64,000 nt of DNA from assembly GCA_018136815.1 (NCBI GenBank), contig CM030931.1, positions 8,106,550 through 8,170,549 of the forward strand, given 5' to 3'. Below, piece after piece: positions 1 to 10,393 of this stretch; positions within the stretch are counted from its first letter, which is position 1, and each line of letters begins with the position of its first letter. A program made the translations under genes and the position numbers. The DNA is from Isochrysis galbana (taxonomy: Eukaryota > Haptophyta > Isochrysidales > Isochrysidaceae). A model generated the notes under the pieces. That model did not search any database. It was given only the letters and a program-made list of their open reading frames with translations, and was not told the DNA's origin.

Positions 1-58
1 GGGGGAGGGGGGAAGGCGTGGTTGTAGAACGCACAGAGTGGCAGCGTGGTGCCCACCG

Positions 59-1078
59 ATGCTCTCGCTTCGCTCGTCCGCCCCTGCCACGCTGCTCGAC
101 CTTCTGAAGCTCTGTTTGTACATCGGCTTGATGCTCCTGATGCTCGCCCTCGACGTGCTGCTCTCTCCACAGGTCGCGGTGCATCTCTACGCTGCCTCCG
201 CAAGGAGCATCATCAAGCACATTGCACGTGCGGCCCTCGCTCTCATGCGCAGCGCTTGGGGCAGCCCGTGGCCGATTCTCGCCCTGCATATTCTTTTCGT
301 ATACCGCGTAGTGCGCCTGGCCGGCGCATTGCTCATGTGGATGAGCGACAGTTTCTTCGAATGCAGCTGCACCACTCCAGCCGGGCTTTGCCTCTCAGCC
401 CTCGCGTCCATGCACTACTCGAGCACGCAGTTCCAAAGGTGGACTGCCTTGCTTCAAAAGCAACGGCTTGATGCCATCATCGGAACGGGCATAACACAGG
501 GCCGCTTGGCTGAGTTTGGCTTTGGGTTCGCCGACTGCGTGCACGCCGTTCGAAAGCCGTTTGATAGTTCGTCCGCTTGGCTTATCCGTGCGCTGTTGCT
601 TTCCGCTCATTGCACGACCGGGTTGTCGAGCATGTTGAATGCCAACTATTGGGATGCCAGCAGCTGGCTTCATTCACGTGTGCCAGCATTCTCTCGTGAC
701 AGGGACGCGCGGTCAGCTTGCGTATCCTTCACCGGCCTCCCGGTGGACTGTGATGAGCTCGAACGTGTACGTTCTTTCAACCGCGACGTCATGCCTCAGC
801 TGAGTTCCGCGGGAATCAGCCGCGTCCGACGGGCAATGAACGAGCACAGTCTCCCCGGCCACGTCTGGCACGTAGGCCATGCATGTCCAGATCCGTCAAA
901 AACAAGCGCTCGCGACGACGAAGACCATGGCTGCAACCTATTTGCACAGCACGAGGTTGACAATAGCAAGCTAGGACCATGCTTGGTGAGCTGTGCCGAG
1001 GCGGAGTACATGGGGGCCCAGCATATATCTTGCACGTGGGGCACGCAATGCATCCGTCGGTGCAAGACAGTTTGCTAA
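59..1078 (+). CDS. hypothetical membrane protein (ORF)
   Basis: An uninterrupted frame of about 339 codons opens at the first ATG; the frame also extends upstream to a GTG. The N-terminus has a strongly hydrophobic stretch, Leu/Met-rich, at about residues 12-36. A second one at about residues 75-95 lies near a Tyr-Arg-Val-Val-Arg turn, so one or two membrane helices are likely. The rest is Cys- and Ser-rich with no family motif I recognise. No intron is needed. The stop is followed by repeat-like DNA. In a GC-rich genome an open frame of this length can arise by chance, and a smaller frame overlaps it, so coding status is uncertain. It could also be one exon of a longer gene starting left of the window. 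Confidence 0.35.
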   Translation: MLSLRSSAPATLLDLLKLCLYIGLMLLMLALDVLLSPQVAVHLYAASARSIIKHIARAALALMRSAWGSPWPILALHILFVYRVVRLAGALLMWMSDSFFECSCTTPAGLCLSALASMHYSSTQFQRWTALLQKQRLDAIIGTGITQGRLAEFGFGFADCVHAVRKPFDSSSAWLIRALLLSAHCTTGLSSMLNANYWDASSWLHSRVPAFSRDRDARSACVSFTGLPVDCDELERVRSFNRDVMPQLSSAGISRVRRAMNEHSLPGHVWHVGHACPDPSKTSARDDEDHGCNLFAQHEVDNSKLGPCLVSCAEAEYMGAQHISCTWGTQCIRRCKTVC

Positions 1079-2446
1079 CAGGAGGTGGCATGCAGCTGAA
1101 CGGCATTTTGCAGCTGAACTTGCATCGGAAAATGCCGTTCAGTCTACGATTAGCCGTCGTTGCAGCTGCGCATCTGCGCAATTCGCAAGTGGCTGATCTC
1201 GCGTTCATACTTCTTCGTGTTGCATCGCTTACCGGCTATCGGTGTGCTAGACCAATGAGGCTGCTTGGATCGCTAGTGCATAGGGAATCGTTGTGCTGTG
1301 AGATGCTTTGGGCCCTTGGGCCCGGTGCTCATTCGCGCTCTTCTGTCAAGCGATTATTCAACTATGTGCTAGTACTTGGTTCATACGAGGAGGCGCCGGC
1401 GCCTCGTGCGCTCGTGCCCATCCCTCTCCGCTCTCCGCCCGCCTCATGATCTGAGTTTGGGAGGCGTTTAATCCTTGAGTCGACGTGCTATCCATGGTCG
1501 CTAACATCGGGAGGGCTATTAGCTATTATGATCATGTTTCATTGTATGGAAGTTACCTAATCGCTCTGGCCTAGTTGTATGAGCTTGGTGCTCGGTGCCA
1601 CTCAGTTCGTCATTGTAGTTCTTCAAACAGGGCTTTTTAAGTACTAATATGGGGGGGGTCGGCATTTTTGACCGTGAGAGGAAAGCCCCGGCGAAAGCTG
1701 GTCGGACCACTGGTCGGGGGTCTTCACGCCTTTTCAGAATCCTCGTCCTCGTCCGAAAAGACGGTACGAAGTCCCGTCTGACCCCCTCTCCCAGCACACG
1801 TTCTAGCTAGCGGCTCACACGAGCCGAGCTGGACGTTGCTCGTTGCTCCCACCGAGAGATGTGTTTCTTTTACTTAAAAGATGCCTAGACATATATTTAG
1901 TTGCAGGGATTAGGGGTGATGGGTGATCACCCCATTACTCGCGTAGGACGCTCGGCTTAAGTTGGGGGGTGTCGCATTCAGAGTATCTTGTATACTCTAT
2001 GCGGATGCGGTTTCTCCACCATGCGTTGTGTGAGAAAAATTGAGTGAGCTTTGTTTTCGCCAATGAGTTGCTCTCGAAGCTTCGCCGCATTGCCCGTCGA
2101 GTTTGTGCTTGGTTGTCCTTTGTTGCTAGGGCCAGGCGGAAATATTCCGAAGAACTTGCCCAAATATTCCGCGAAGATATCCCATTTATATCTTGGGAGG
2201 CCATCCAAATATCCCAAAAATATGCCGACCTGGTGAGTTTTGTTTTTGGCTCGAGCACTCGAGCACGCGTGAGATAGGCCGAAGCTGCGCACATGTGCCA
2301 AGCAAGCTAGTGGAGCACTGGGGAGGGCAGGGCTAGGCAAGGCGGAGCCATACTTTTAGCAGCAGTTAGCAGGCATCGCTCGCGCGGGGGGGGGGGGGGG
2401 GACGCACGCGCTCTCAGAAGTCAGAAGTAAGGGTTTCTTGTAGGTA
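1079..2446. other. gene-poor stretch with a hairpin and short ORFs
   Basis: I see no convincing gene here. A perfect 12-bp inverted repeat (GAACGGCATTTT at 1098-1109, complement at 1129-1140) can form a hairpin with a 19-nt loop. The segment around 2110-2240 is rich in ATATTCC and ATCCC motifs and carries only short overlapping frames on both strands. A run of about 16 G residues ends near 2400. Confidence 0.4.
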
Positions 2447-2672
2447 GGGCGGTCAAACAGCTATTTTAACTTCTAAGGGTGAAAATTGACCAAGTCAAGA
2501 TTGAGGATTCATTACGAGATTTTTGGATATGGTGACCGGATAGGTGTAACTAGCACATATCCGGTGCCCTTTGGGCCCTTGACCCCCCACGGTAGCCCCC
2601 ACAGCGATGCGTAACCAGAAAACGCGCAAATTGGCCAGAAATCACCATCGCGGAGGGCCGACGTCCGACGCG
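2447..2672 (+). repeat. left terminal inverted repeat of the 6.58-kb element
   Basis: It pairs with 8801-9026 over its full length. It starts GGGCGGTCAAACAGC and ends at GTCCGACGCG. Just inside it, 2674-2691 holds a perfect 7-bp hairpin, CTATCAG/TTTA/CTGATAG. Confidence 0.88.
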
Positions 2673-2994
2673 CTATCAGTTTACTGATAGTTGAGATTGT
2701 TAGACCTACAAAGAACTCTTCCCTCAGGGAGGGAGCCTAGGCTGCTAGAGTGCAGCGACGCCGCGAACAACGACGGACAACGATCCTGAGAACAACAGGA
2801 TACACCGACTCACGAACACACCAGAATCATTCACCTAAACCAAGCAATATCAAGTAACCGAGACCCCAAATCGCCGATAACCCAAGAGGAGCTCTACGAT
2901 CGCGGCGTACACAGTGGCGTACCTCTACCCGGTCTCAGGTCTCAGGCGGAGGATTGGGTCAGTGTTGCGATCTCACCCTCCTCGGCAGTTTCTC

Positions 2995-3235
2995 TCCCCC
3001 CGTCCATTCCACATATGCCCGTCATTTGCCCTCCCCGTTCTCCCGATGAGCCCGTTCCGGGCTCCCCGGACGAACCGTGCGCCGCGCTAGCCGCCGGTGC
3101 GCCTTCGCGACTCGTTTCCAAAGAGGAAACGAGCTTCGCTCCGACACAAAGGCACCCCCACGCTGCACCTGTGTGCCTGTCGACTAGGGGGGGAGGGGGG
3201 GTTGGAGCGATGGGCTGGCCACGCCGGGCTAAAGC
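2995..3235 (+). repeat. copy of two dispersed repeat families, inside the transposon
   Basis: The part from about 2995 to 3162 matches 16370-16520 (same strand) and 60497-60660 (opposite strand) closely. It includes the 7-bp hairpin CGTTTCC/AAAGA/GGAAACG and the shared end GCTCCGACA. It is followed by about 65 bp matching the inner part of the 755-759-bp retroposon found at 22329 and 62042. These copies are nested in the TIR element and are not coding. Confidence 0.6.
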
Positions 3236-3874
3236 TGCGCGATCCAGGCGAGCCTGTGGTGAACTAGGCTCTACTAGGGTATATGGGTACCTTCGGTGGC
3301 ACTTTAAAACGCCTGGTGACGACCTCTAGCGCACAAAGAGAAAGGGATCGACCCACACCACCCCAAGCCATCGACCCCGACCTATCGATCGAGAGCATGC
3401 CATAAAGCCCAATGAGTTGTATGGCCAACCTCATAAAAGAAATCGAGGTTGTTGCACAATGTAGCCCACTCACGAGTGCCATGCCGCTCGCTGTGAAGGC
3501 TTCTCTAGCTACCGACCAAAGAGCATCCGATAGACATACTGCCCTGCCACGGGCTATAAAAGCATGTATGCCGCATTAGAGTGGCCGAACCTTGCGGAAA
3601 TGGAAAGCGGGGCTCTCACAAGTGAGCCCAGCAAGCGGCAGAGAGGGCGTGAAAAAGGATTTCTTGTATCCGTCGGAAGATGAGTCGCAAAACCATTTGC
3701 AACGCCAAACATCGCCGGGCACATTGGGTGCATGGTATGCTTCCATCGAGGCCGCATGTATGGGGATCACTTGGCGGGAGGCCGCGCGCCACAGCGCCCC
3801 GTGTGCACAGATGCCTCCTTGGCAGTATTCCCTTTTGCAATCGGGGGAGCGGTAGAGCAGCCGTCTGACCGCAG
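3236..3874. other. non-coding stretch downstream of the bestrophin gene
   Basis: It contains only short overlapping frames on both strands with no recognisable product. It separates the repeat fragment at 2995-3235 from the stop codon of the bestrophin-like gene and probably includes that gene's 3' untranslated region. Confidence 0.4.
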
Positions 3875-5562
3875 CTAAGCGTGCTTGATGTTCATGTGAG
3901 TAGGCCACTTGAAGCTGTCAACATGGAGACTTTGGCCCAACTGCTGGGCTGCTTCATGGAGGGCGTTGTATTGCGCGTCGGCCTCCGACACGTCTGGCAC
4001 CATAGGCAATGCGGTGCCCGCCACGCCTGCGAGTAGCGTCGCCTGACGGCGAACAGAATAGACCAAGTATTGGATGGGCAAGTCGACATCATCTGCTCCA
4101 AAGGGGTTGGCGAGCGCCGAGGAGATGTCGCGCAGCGCGAGGAAGACCAGCACTGTGACAAACATAAAGATGGGCGAAACATAGATGTGGATGCTGAGGT
4201 ACCCAAAGGCGAGCAGAGCGAACGTGACTGTGCTCAACAAGTTCAGCACATGGAAATAAGGGAAGGGGACCTGGAGAGCACAGCGGGCAGCAACGTGGGG
4301 GACGCGCTTTAGATGCGATATGGTCTACGAATGCGCGCGATGGCGCTCCCAGGCCGTCGGTGGTTTGGCACGACGGTTCGTAATCCATGCCAGCATCGGC
4401 GCTTGCGCAGCAGCAGCCGCGTCATGACTGATATGCGCAGACGGCAAGTCCTCACCTGCATGGAGAGCGTATTCCTTATCGCGGCAATGGCACGTCTGAG
4501 TCGGAGGACAGCGTCTTCCGCGAGTTCGATGGACGGCTTGGCCTTGTCGACGTCAGGATCGCCATAGCCAATGGCTATGCTGCGCATCGCCCACGTCTGC
4601 AGCGAGACTTGCACATCGGGCGAGTGTTGGAGGAGCTCCACCTCCTTCTTGGTCAGTAGTGGGGGGCAGACAAGGGAGTCCTGAGGTCGGACGGAATCGA
4701 AACCGTCGTTGTCGGCAGCGGAATCGGATAACTTGTTGATGACGAAAGGAGATGTCAACCAGTGCCAGTGATCATCATCAGGCTTCCATTCGAGGCGCTT
4801 GTACCCGGACTCGTGCGCACCAAAGTACGTGAAGCAAACCTGCGATGATACGAGGAATCCAGGTGCCTCTCGCTCCACGCAGTCGACACCGACCCGCCAG
4901 CCGGGGGGAGAGATGCAAGCTTTAGCACCGGGGACACGTACCGATGAAGCGAGGTAGCGCATTGCGTCCCACTTGTGCTTTGGGTGCCTGTCAATATGCA
5001 CGTTGACCTGCTCGCTCACCTCTTGCAGGATGCCCGACATCGCGCAGCATTGGTCGTACAGATGCACAAAGCGAGAGTAGCACTGCATTGGGTGAGCGTG
5101 ATGGAAGGCGGGTTGCCTCAGCCAGCGAGGCGGCACGTGCGGCGGGTGCATGCGCTCGTCCCCCGTCTCTGGCCTTCCCCCTTCCCCCTCACTCCTCCCC
5201 CCCACACACACCGCTCCCCCCCTCCCCCTCCCGTTCCGCTCCTCCCTCTCCTGTGAGTTGAAGAAGACGAGGAAGAAGGCGAGGAGCGAGACTGGCGCGA
5301 CGATGGCGTTGATGGGCGATCCGTTCCATATGTTCACGATGTCCAGGTTCTCGAGCACTCCAAGGATCACGTGGAGAGAAGTGAAGATGTAGAGCTCTGG
5401 CCTTCGTAGCGTGTAGGGCAGGATGGTGGGCTTCCAGCGGAGGAGAGAGTACGCGGGCTGCTGCGGCTCGTAGGTGGCCTTGGAGGGGTGCCCGCCGTCC
5501 CACTCGACCTCGAAGCGCGAGGTGTACGAGGGGAAGGAGCTGTTGAAGGGGAAGAGAGGCAT
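3875..5562 (-). CDS. bestrophin-type anion channel, three exons
   Basis: Exons 5251-5562, 4456-5082 and 3875-4270 join in phase to about 444 residues. The last exon carries the bestrophin signature: a hydrophobic helix, then ALRDISSALANPFGADDVDLP-type sequence, with Asn-Pro-Phe-Gly and Asp-Asp-x-Asp-Leu-Pro matching the conserved acidic turn. Exon 1 holds RRPELYIFTSLH and a hydrophobic helix ending FFLVFFNSQ. Exon 2 starts CYSRFVHLYDQC, the usual continuation after the first helix. The second intron (4271-4455) is GTGAGG...CCAG. The first (5083-5250) has a normal CAG acceptor but shows GAGAGG where GT is expected; it is 168 nt, so read-through would keep the frame. Exon 2 has an extra loop of about 110 residues after YLASSV. 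Such proteins form pentameric chloride or bicarbonate channels, in algae often in plastid membranes. The start at 5562 is the nearest ATG upstream of conserved sequence. The gene lies inside a TIR transposon. Confidence 0.82.
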
Positions 5563-5719
5563 GGGGGGGTTGGGGGAGGAAGAGAGGGGGGCGGCGGCGG
5601 CGGAGGGGCGGTGAGAAGGGGAGTAGGGGGAGTTGGGAGAGAAGAGAGAAGGGGCGCTAGGGAGAAGAGAAAGAAAGGACGTTGTTGGGGAGGTTGGGAG
5701 AAAGAGGGCGGCGCTCTCT

Positions 5720-5940
5720 TCACTCTCTCTCTCTCTCTCTCTCTCTTCTTCTCCTCGGGGGGCGGGGGGAGGGGCGCGGGTCCCCCTCCGTCGGCCTCTC
5801 GGGATGTCCGACGTTTCGAAGAGAATGAAGAATATGCGGGATTCACGTGAAGAGAGGGGAACAGAGGGAGGAGGGGAGAGGGGGGGAGAGAGAGAGAGAC
5901 AGAGAGAGAGAGAGATAGATAGATAGAGAGAGAGAGAGCC
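5720..5940. repeat. CT then GA simple-sequence tracts
   Basis: A (CT)n run at about 5716-5750 and GA/GATA runs at about 5866-5938 lie 150-380 bp upstream of the bestrophin start codon, in its probable promoter or 5' UTR. They create long spurious open frames on both strands. Confidence 0.8.
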
Positions 5941-6260
5941 CGCGTGAGAGATGAAGCGGGGGATCCTGGCCAAGAAGAAATCGTTTCCATCTCTCTCGTC
6001 TACTTTACGAGGGAGAGAAGGAGAGAGGGCCGGGAGAGAAGGAGCCGAGGCGGAGGAGGCTCTCGCGCGAAGGACCCCCCCTCCCCCCCCCAAAAAAAAA
6101 CTCCTCAAAGGGGGCGCCTCGCTCGCCCTCTCCCATCCCTCGTCTTAGTCTTAAGGTGGTACGCGGATCGGAGTGCCCACCCCCGGTATTACGGCGGAGC
6201 GGAGGGTGGCGAGCGCCTCCAGCGAGGGAGTGGCCCACCTTCTGGGCCCTGTGGAGGGTG

Positions 6261-6866
6261 ATGTGGGGCATGGGGTATGACCCTGGCGGCCTGGGAGAGG
6301 CCTATGGCGACCCTCCCGACAGCCCAGCCGGTGGCCGCGGCGACGCAGGCGCAGAGCCGCCGGAGCCGCTGCGCGTCGTGTTGGTGAGGCGCAGCGTCCA
6401 GCGAGGGTGGAAGAAGGTGGACGAACAGCACTGGCTGTGCCCTCTCTGCGACGGTGATGAGCAGGAGGTGCGGGCAGCAGTGCAGACTGCAAGGAAGGGC
6501 AGCCTTCCTGTGCAGTGCACAAGGGAATGGGTGAGGGGCAGGCTCCTGTAAGGTGATGCGGCGCATGGCTTCTCGCAGTGCGAGTGCTTTGTCACCGCGC
6601 CGTACATGGAAAGTGAGCATGGGGGTAGGAAGAGCGACAAGCAGAAGCGACACTTCATGTACTGGGCCATTGCCCATGAGTTGGGGGCCCACGCGCGCGG
6701 AGTGGCAGTGCAGCACACCCCCTGTGTGCAGAAGGAGATAAGTCGTTTGTACGGCGCGTCCGAGACGGGGTATATTCCGTCACACGAGCGCCAGAAGCGG
6801 AAGAGGAAGGGGGGTGAAGAAGGAGGAGAGAAAGTGAAAGAGGGAGGAGCTGTGGGTGTAGAGTGA
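6261..6866 (+). CDS. P2X7R-C-like zinc-binding protein of the transposon
   Basis: One frame, interrupted by a single stop, is restored by removing a 51-bp phase-0 intron (6528-6578, GTGAGG...CGCAG). The product reads a Cys-x2-Cys knuckle (WLCPLCDGDEQEV), then CTREW joined to CECFVTAP, an aromatic YWAIAHELGAHAR segment, and PCVQKEISRLYG...GYIPS near the end, followed by a Lys/Arg/Glu-rich tail. The order Cys-x-Cys, Tyr-x-x-Phe-type segment, then Pro-(Ser)-Cys-Val-x-x-x-Ile resembles the cysteine-rich domain shared with the P2X7 receptor C-terminus, which is common in proteins of unknown function and in transposon-associated proteins. The match is by pattern only. The start is uncertain: the frame is open upstream to about 6156 and 6261 is the first ATG. 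Confidence 0.5.
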
Positions 6867-7685
6867 TAGTAATCCTATTTTTGTCAATGTCTTCTTAATT
6901 GCTTCCTCCTTAATATCAACGTCTTAGGGGTGTATGGGTGCTATTTTTAGACCTGCTCGCACCCTCCGACAATGTTGCATTTGGCGGGAGCTCGCCTAGA
7001 GCACCAGTCGGGGGGCGGAGACCACCCTCGTATTAAGTTCCTTTGAGTGCTCCAAGTCCCAGGCACTTTGGGTGTGTCACCTGGGATAACGATTTTGGTG
7101 CCTTGGAGGACCGCCGTGGGCACGGCCAACCCGCTGCGCGTCGTCGCTCCCGGCGGGGGCCCACCAATGTACCCGGTTATAAGGCGCAATTTCGGGCGCT
7201 CGTCCTTGAGATGCGCTTCACCTGGTGTGATACAATGCCTAGGTCCTCAGGGTCAGGAAAGGGGAGGAGGGAGGAGGGAGGGGCCCTTGCCCTTCCAGAT
7301 AGGACAGAAATGAAGGCTAGAGGTTGTCCACGACCCATCGTCCCTGCGTGCGTGACCGCACCACACGGGGGCAGAGAGGGGGTCATGACGGCGTTGCCGC
7401 ATCGGCTACGTGCCACCTGCTCACTCCTCACCGCCACTCCCGCGAGTGTGGCGTGTGGTCGCACGGCCCGACGTCTGAGCACTCTATGTGGATGCTGGGC
7501 CAGTAGAGAAACATTGACATTGAGGCATTGCCCTCATGGATACACATAGTGATGAGAGGTCATGTTACAATCAGAATCCATACACTCACGATCAATACCA
7601 CTCATCCTCGCCAACACAGCTGACCAGCGACCCCGGTTCCGAATCGACGTCGGAACACACGTTATCCGTCGCCTCGGACACACCG

Positions 7686-8732
7686 CTAGGGGCACTCATG
7701 GCTCATGGGACTGGGAAGCACAACCTCCTCTGGACACTCCTCTCCAACATCAGAATCTGGCTCAGAGTCCTCCTGCACGGGGGTCGTAGGTGGCGCTGCA
7801 CTCCAGAAGAAGTCATTGGTAACGACTAGGTCGCCAATGACTGGAGCTTCCGCGAACAGGAAGCCGTATCGGACGACGGCGTAGCGCACCAAGTCGATTG
7901 AGTCCTTCGCCACCTGACTCGCAACGGGAGCTACCTGCGACACATAGGACTGGAATGCGTCGCGCTTGAGGGGCTCCATCTGCTGCGCCACGCAGTGTGC
8001 TGCGAACTCCGCGTGCAGCGTACCGCTCAGCAGACAGCCCAGCACTGCCCGGAGGGCCTCGGAGGAGAGGAACCTTCCCGACACCTTGCGCTTCTTCTGC
8101 ACGGCCTCCTCTTCCAATGGCTCCTTCGCCTCCTCCTCCTCCTCCTCCACCTCCGGGTCCGTCTGTGCGCGCGACACCTCAGCAGCCTTCGGCAGCTTGG
8201 TGCGATCACCGCCATTGAACTGCAACTTCACAAGGCACTCCTTGCACTGCAACTTCAGGATCATTCCGTAGCTACCCCACACGCGGGCTGGAGGGGCTGC
8301 ACCGAGAGCATCGGCAACTCCGCAGTGGGGGCATGGAAATGTCCTTAGTATCCAGTCGTGGAGTACCTGCGAGTGCACGATGTGGGCGCGGTCTTGGGGG
8401 GTGGGCGCTGGAGCTGGTGGAGTGGGAGGGACTGGCGGCGTGGGGAGTGGCAGGATGCGCCTCGTCGGCTTCCGCAGGCCATTGCAGCCCCCTGGAGAGC
8501 CAAAGTCCAGGTGGGAACGGGCCTTCCTCTTCCTCCTCGATGGAAGACCCTCCTTTGGCGTCAGCGCGCAATATGAGCGCCGACGCTTCTTCGCCTTTGA
8601 CCCCCCTGGGGTCTTCGACGACCTTGGCCGGCTCCGTTGGCGCGCTAGCGAGGGACGCGAGGGGGCGATTTGCGATGAGGCGGCGGCGGGCATGGGGGGC
8701 AGTAAGAGGCGCTCCTGGCAGCCTACGCGCAT
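7686..8732 (-). CDS. zinc-ribbon protein of the transposon, unknown function
   Basis: An intronless frame of about 348 residues runs from the ATG at 8732. The N-terminal 120 residues are basic and proline-rich, with KKRRRS and SRRKRKARS stretches that look like nuclear localisation signals. A Cys-x2-Cys...Cys-x2-Cys zinc ribbon follows (FPCPHCGVADALG and LKLQCKECLVKL), then a run of Glu and a C-terminal region with little character (YVSQVAPVASQVAKDS). It opens close to the right TIR and is transcribed away from it, the position of a transposon's own gene. I do not recognise a nuclease or DDE motif, so calling it a DNA-binding accessory or transposase-like protein is inference. Confidence 0.5.
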   Translation of the reverse strand: MRVGCQERLLLPPMPAAASSQIAPSRPSLARQRSRPRSSKTPGGSKAKKRRRSYCALTPKEGLPSRRKRKARSHLDFGSPGGCNGLRKPTRRILPLPTPPVPPTPPAPAPTPQDRAHIVHSQVLHDWILRTFPCPHCGVADALGAAPPARVWGSYGMILKLQCKECLVKLQFNGGDRTKLPKAAEVSRAQTDPEVEEEEEEAKEPLEEEAVQKKRKVSGRFLSSEALRAVLGCLLSGTLHAEFAAHCVAQQMEPLKRDAFQSYVSQVAPVASQVAKDSIDLVRYAVVRYGFLFAEAPVIGDLVVTNDFFWSAAPPTTPVQEDSEPDSDVGEECPEEVVLPSPMSHECP

Positions 8733-8800
8733 GGCTGTGGCTGGCCGAGGCACGCTGCGCCGGGGACGCGTCGATTAGCGGCCCGACGCTCGCCCGCGCT

Positions 8801-9026
8801 CGCGTCGGACGTCGGCCCTCCACGATAGTGATTTCTGGCCAATTTGCGCGTTTTTTGGTTACGCATCGCTGTGGGGGCTACCGTGGGGGGTCAAGGGCCC
8901 AAAGGGCACCGGATATGTGCTAGTTACACCTATCCGGTCACCATATCCAAAAATCTCGTAATGAATCCTCAATCTTGACTTGGTCAATTTTCACCCTTAG
9001 AAGTTAAAATAGCTGTTTGACTGCCC
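8801..9026 (-). repeat. right terminal inverted repeat of the 6.58-kb element
   Basis: It is the inverted partner of 2447-2672. It ends TGACTGCCC at 9026 and is followed by TA. Confidence 0.88.
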
Positions 9027-10393
9027 TATTTAGAGTGATGAATATGCCCATTAAGCTAACTAAATATAGGGAGCTCAGAGCACTAAACTGCCGCGAAGCA
9101 CCTTCAAAGAGGTGCTTGTATCCGCCTCTTAAGAGATAGAAGAGAATCAGAGAAGAACTACAAATGGGAAGAGAGGAGAGAGCGAGGGGGGGGGGGGGTC
9201 TAAAGTAGTAGGAAGGAGAGGGGGGGAGAGGAGAGGAGGAGAGGAGGGGGAGGAGGCAAGGGGGAGGAGAAGGGGGGGAGGGACGGGGAACAGAGAGAAT
9301 AGTGAATAGACAGAGAATAGAGAGAAGAAAGAGAGGGAATGAGAGAATCAGTGAGCACGCTAGGGACAGGCAGGGAAGGAGAGAGAAGCGAGAAGAGAGG
9401 GATAGAGAGGGGGGCCCAGTTGCGCGCGGGGGGGGGGGGGGGAAGGGAGCAGAAGGGGTTGTGGGCTCTCTGCCTGCTGTCGTGGTGGCCCGGCGTCGTT
9501 CGTCGTCGTCGTCGTGTGCGCGCGGGTGCGTCTTTGAGGATGGCCTGGGCGGAGGAGACGTGCCGTACTGACGTGCTCTCTGAGTCCTCGGCCGAGTCTC
9601 TCTCTGAGCTTCCGCTCGAGCCTCCCTCTCCTCCTTCTCCTCCTCTCTTGGGGCAGAGGGTCGCGCTGCTCCTCGTGCTCGGGCCAATCGGAAGGCACCC
9701 TTCGCTGCCTGCCTCTGTTCGCAGGGCGCTCGAGAAAAAGGTGAGGGGCCTGGTGGTGCTGTGGGGGTTACGTGAAGCGGGAGAAGGGGTGGACAAAGGG
9801 GAAGCAGGGGAAGGGGATATGGGCCGAGCGTCGGGGGTGTACAAGCTGCCGGCGTAAGGTGTAAGGGGGTTGTCCGCGGAGGGGGCCCTCGTCATCGGCG
9901 GGGGCTCCCCCCCCGTCGGCTGCCTGTATGTGCTGGGCGGGTGAGACGAAGTTGCGTGCGGGCCCGATGGAATTCGCATGTGCTCGCAGGAAAGAGAGAG
10001 GCGGTGTTGTTGCCTGTCAGCGCGTGCCAGGCGCTGGAGACGGCATAAGCATTGGGGGGGGGGGGAGTGGGGAGAGCCAGGGATGAGGCGCCCAACTAGC
10101 TGTCATCATCGCACTCTAGAGGAAGGTGCAGTGAACGGGGATTGGGTCGGTAGGGAAGGCCTCTCCTATTGGAGTCCCAGCCTTGCTGGCCATAGAGCGC
10201 AAATGGCAAAAGAGAGGGATGCAAGTGATCGGCTCCCCATGCGAGAGACGAGGGGGATCTAGGGACACGGATGGGCTAGGTTGAGAACGCCTTGGCCGCG
10301 TCACTAGAGCTACCCGCTGTGATGCTGTAGGGCGCTCTAGAGTGAGAGTACGCCTTGATTGCACAGGCTGTGAGCACCGACACCAGGGGCGGG
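9027..10393. other. intergenic, purine-rich tract, possible small exons
   Basis: The part from 9120 to 9460 is a GA/G-rich low-complexity tract. At 9541-9741 a plus-strand frame ends in EKK followed by GTGAGG, which could be an exon with a 5' splice site. On the minus strand, 9200-9979 is open but Ser/Pro-rich. Neither has a family signature, so I call no gene. Confidence 0.35.

Larger units (their letters stand above)
2447..9026. mobile_element. 6.58-kb TIR DNA transposon with cargo genes
   Basis: The two ends are 226-bp inverted copies (2447-2672 and 8801-9026), starting GGGCGGTCAAACAG on the left and GGGCAGTCAAACAG on the right strand, with only a few differences. Each end is flanked directly by TA (2445-2446 and 9027-9028), consistent with a 2-bp TA target duplication. 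Inside are a bestrophin-like gene (3875-5562, minus), a P2X7R-like ORF (6261-6866, plus) and a zinc-ribbon ORF (7686-8732, minus). I find no recognisable DDE transposase. A TA duplication is usual for Tc1/mariner-like elements, but the long TIRs and gene content do not assign a superfamily. Near-identical TIRs suggest fairly recent movement. Ends of related elements occur at 20653 and 48077. Confidence 0.8.

Noticed and set aside
4309-6108. A single 599-residue minus-strand protein
   Set aside because: The upstream 180 residues are translated CT/GA low complexity, and the frame includes introns. Only the bestrophin exons are supported.
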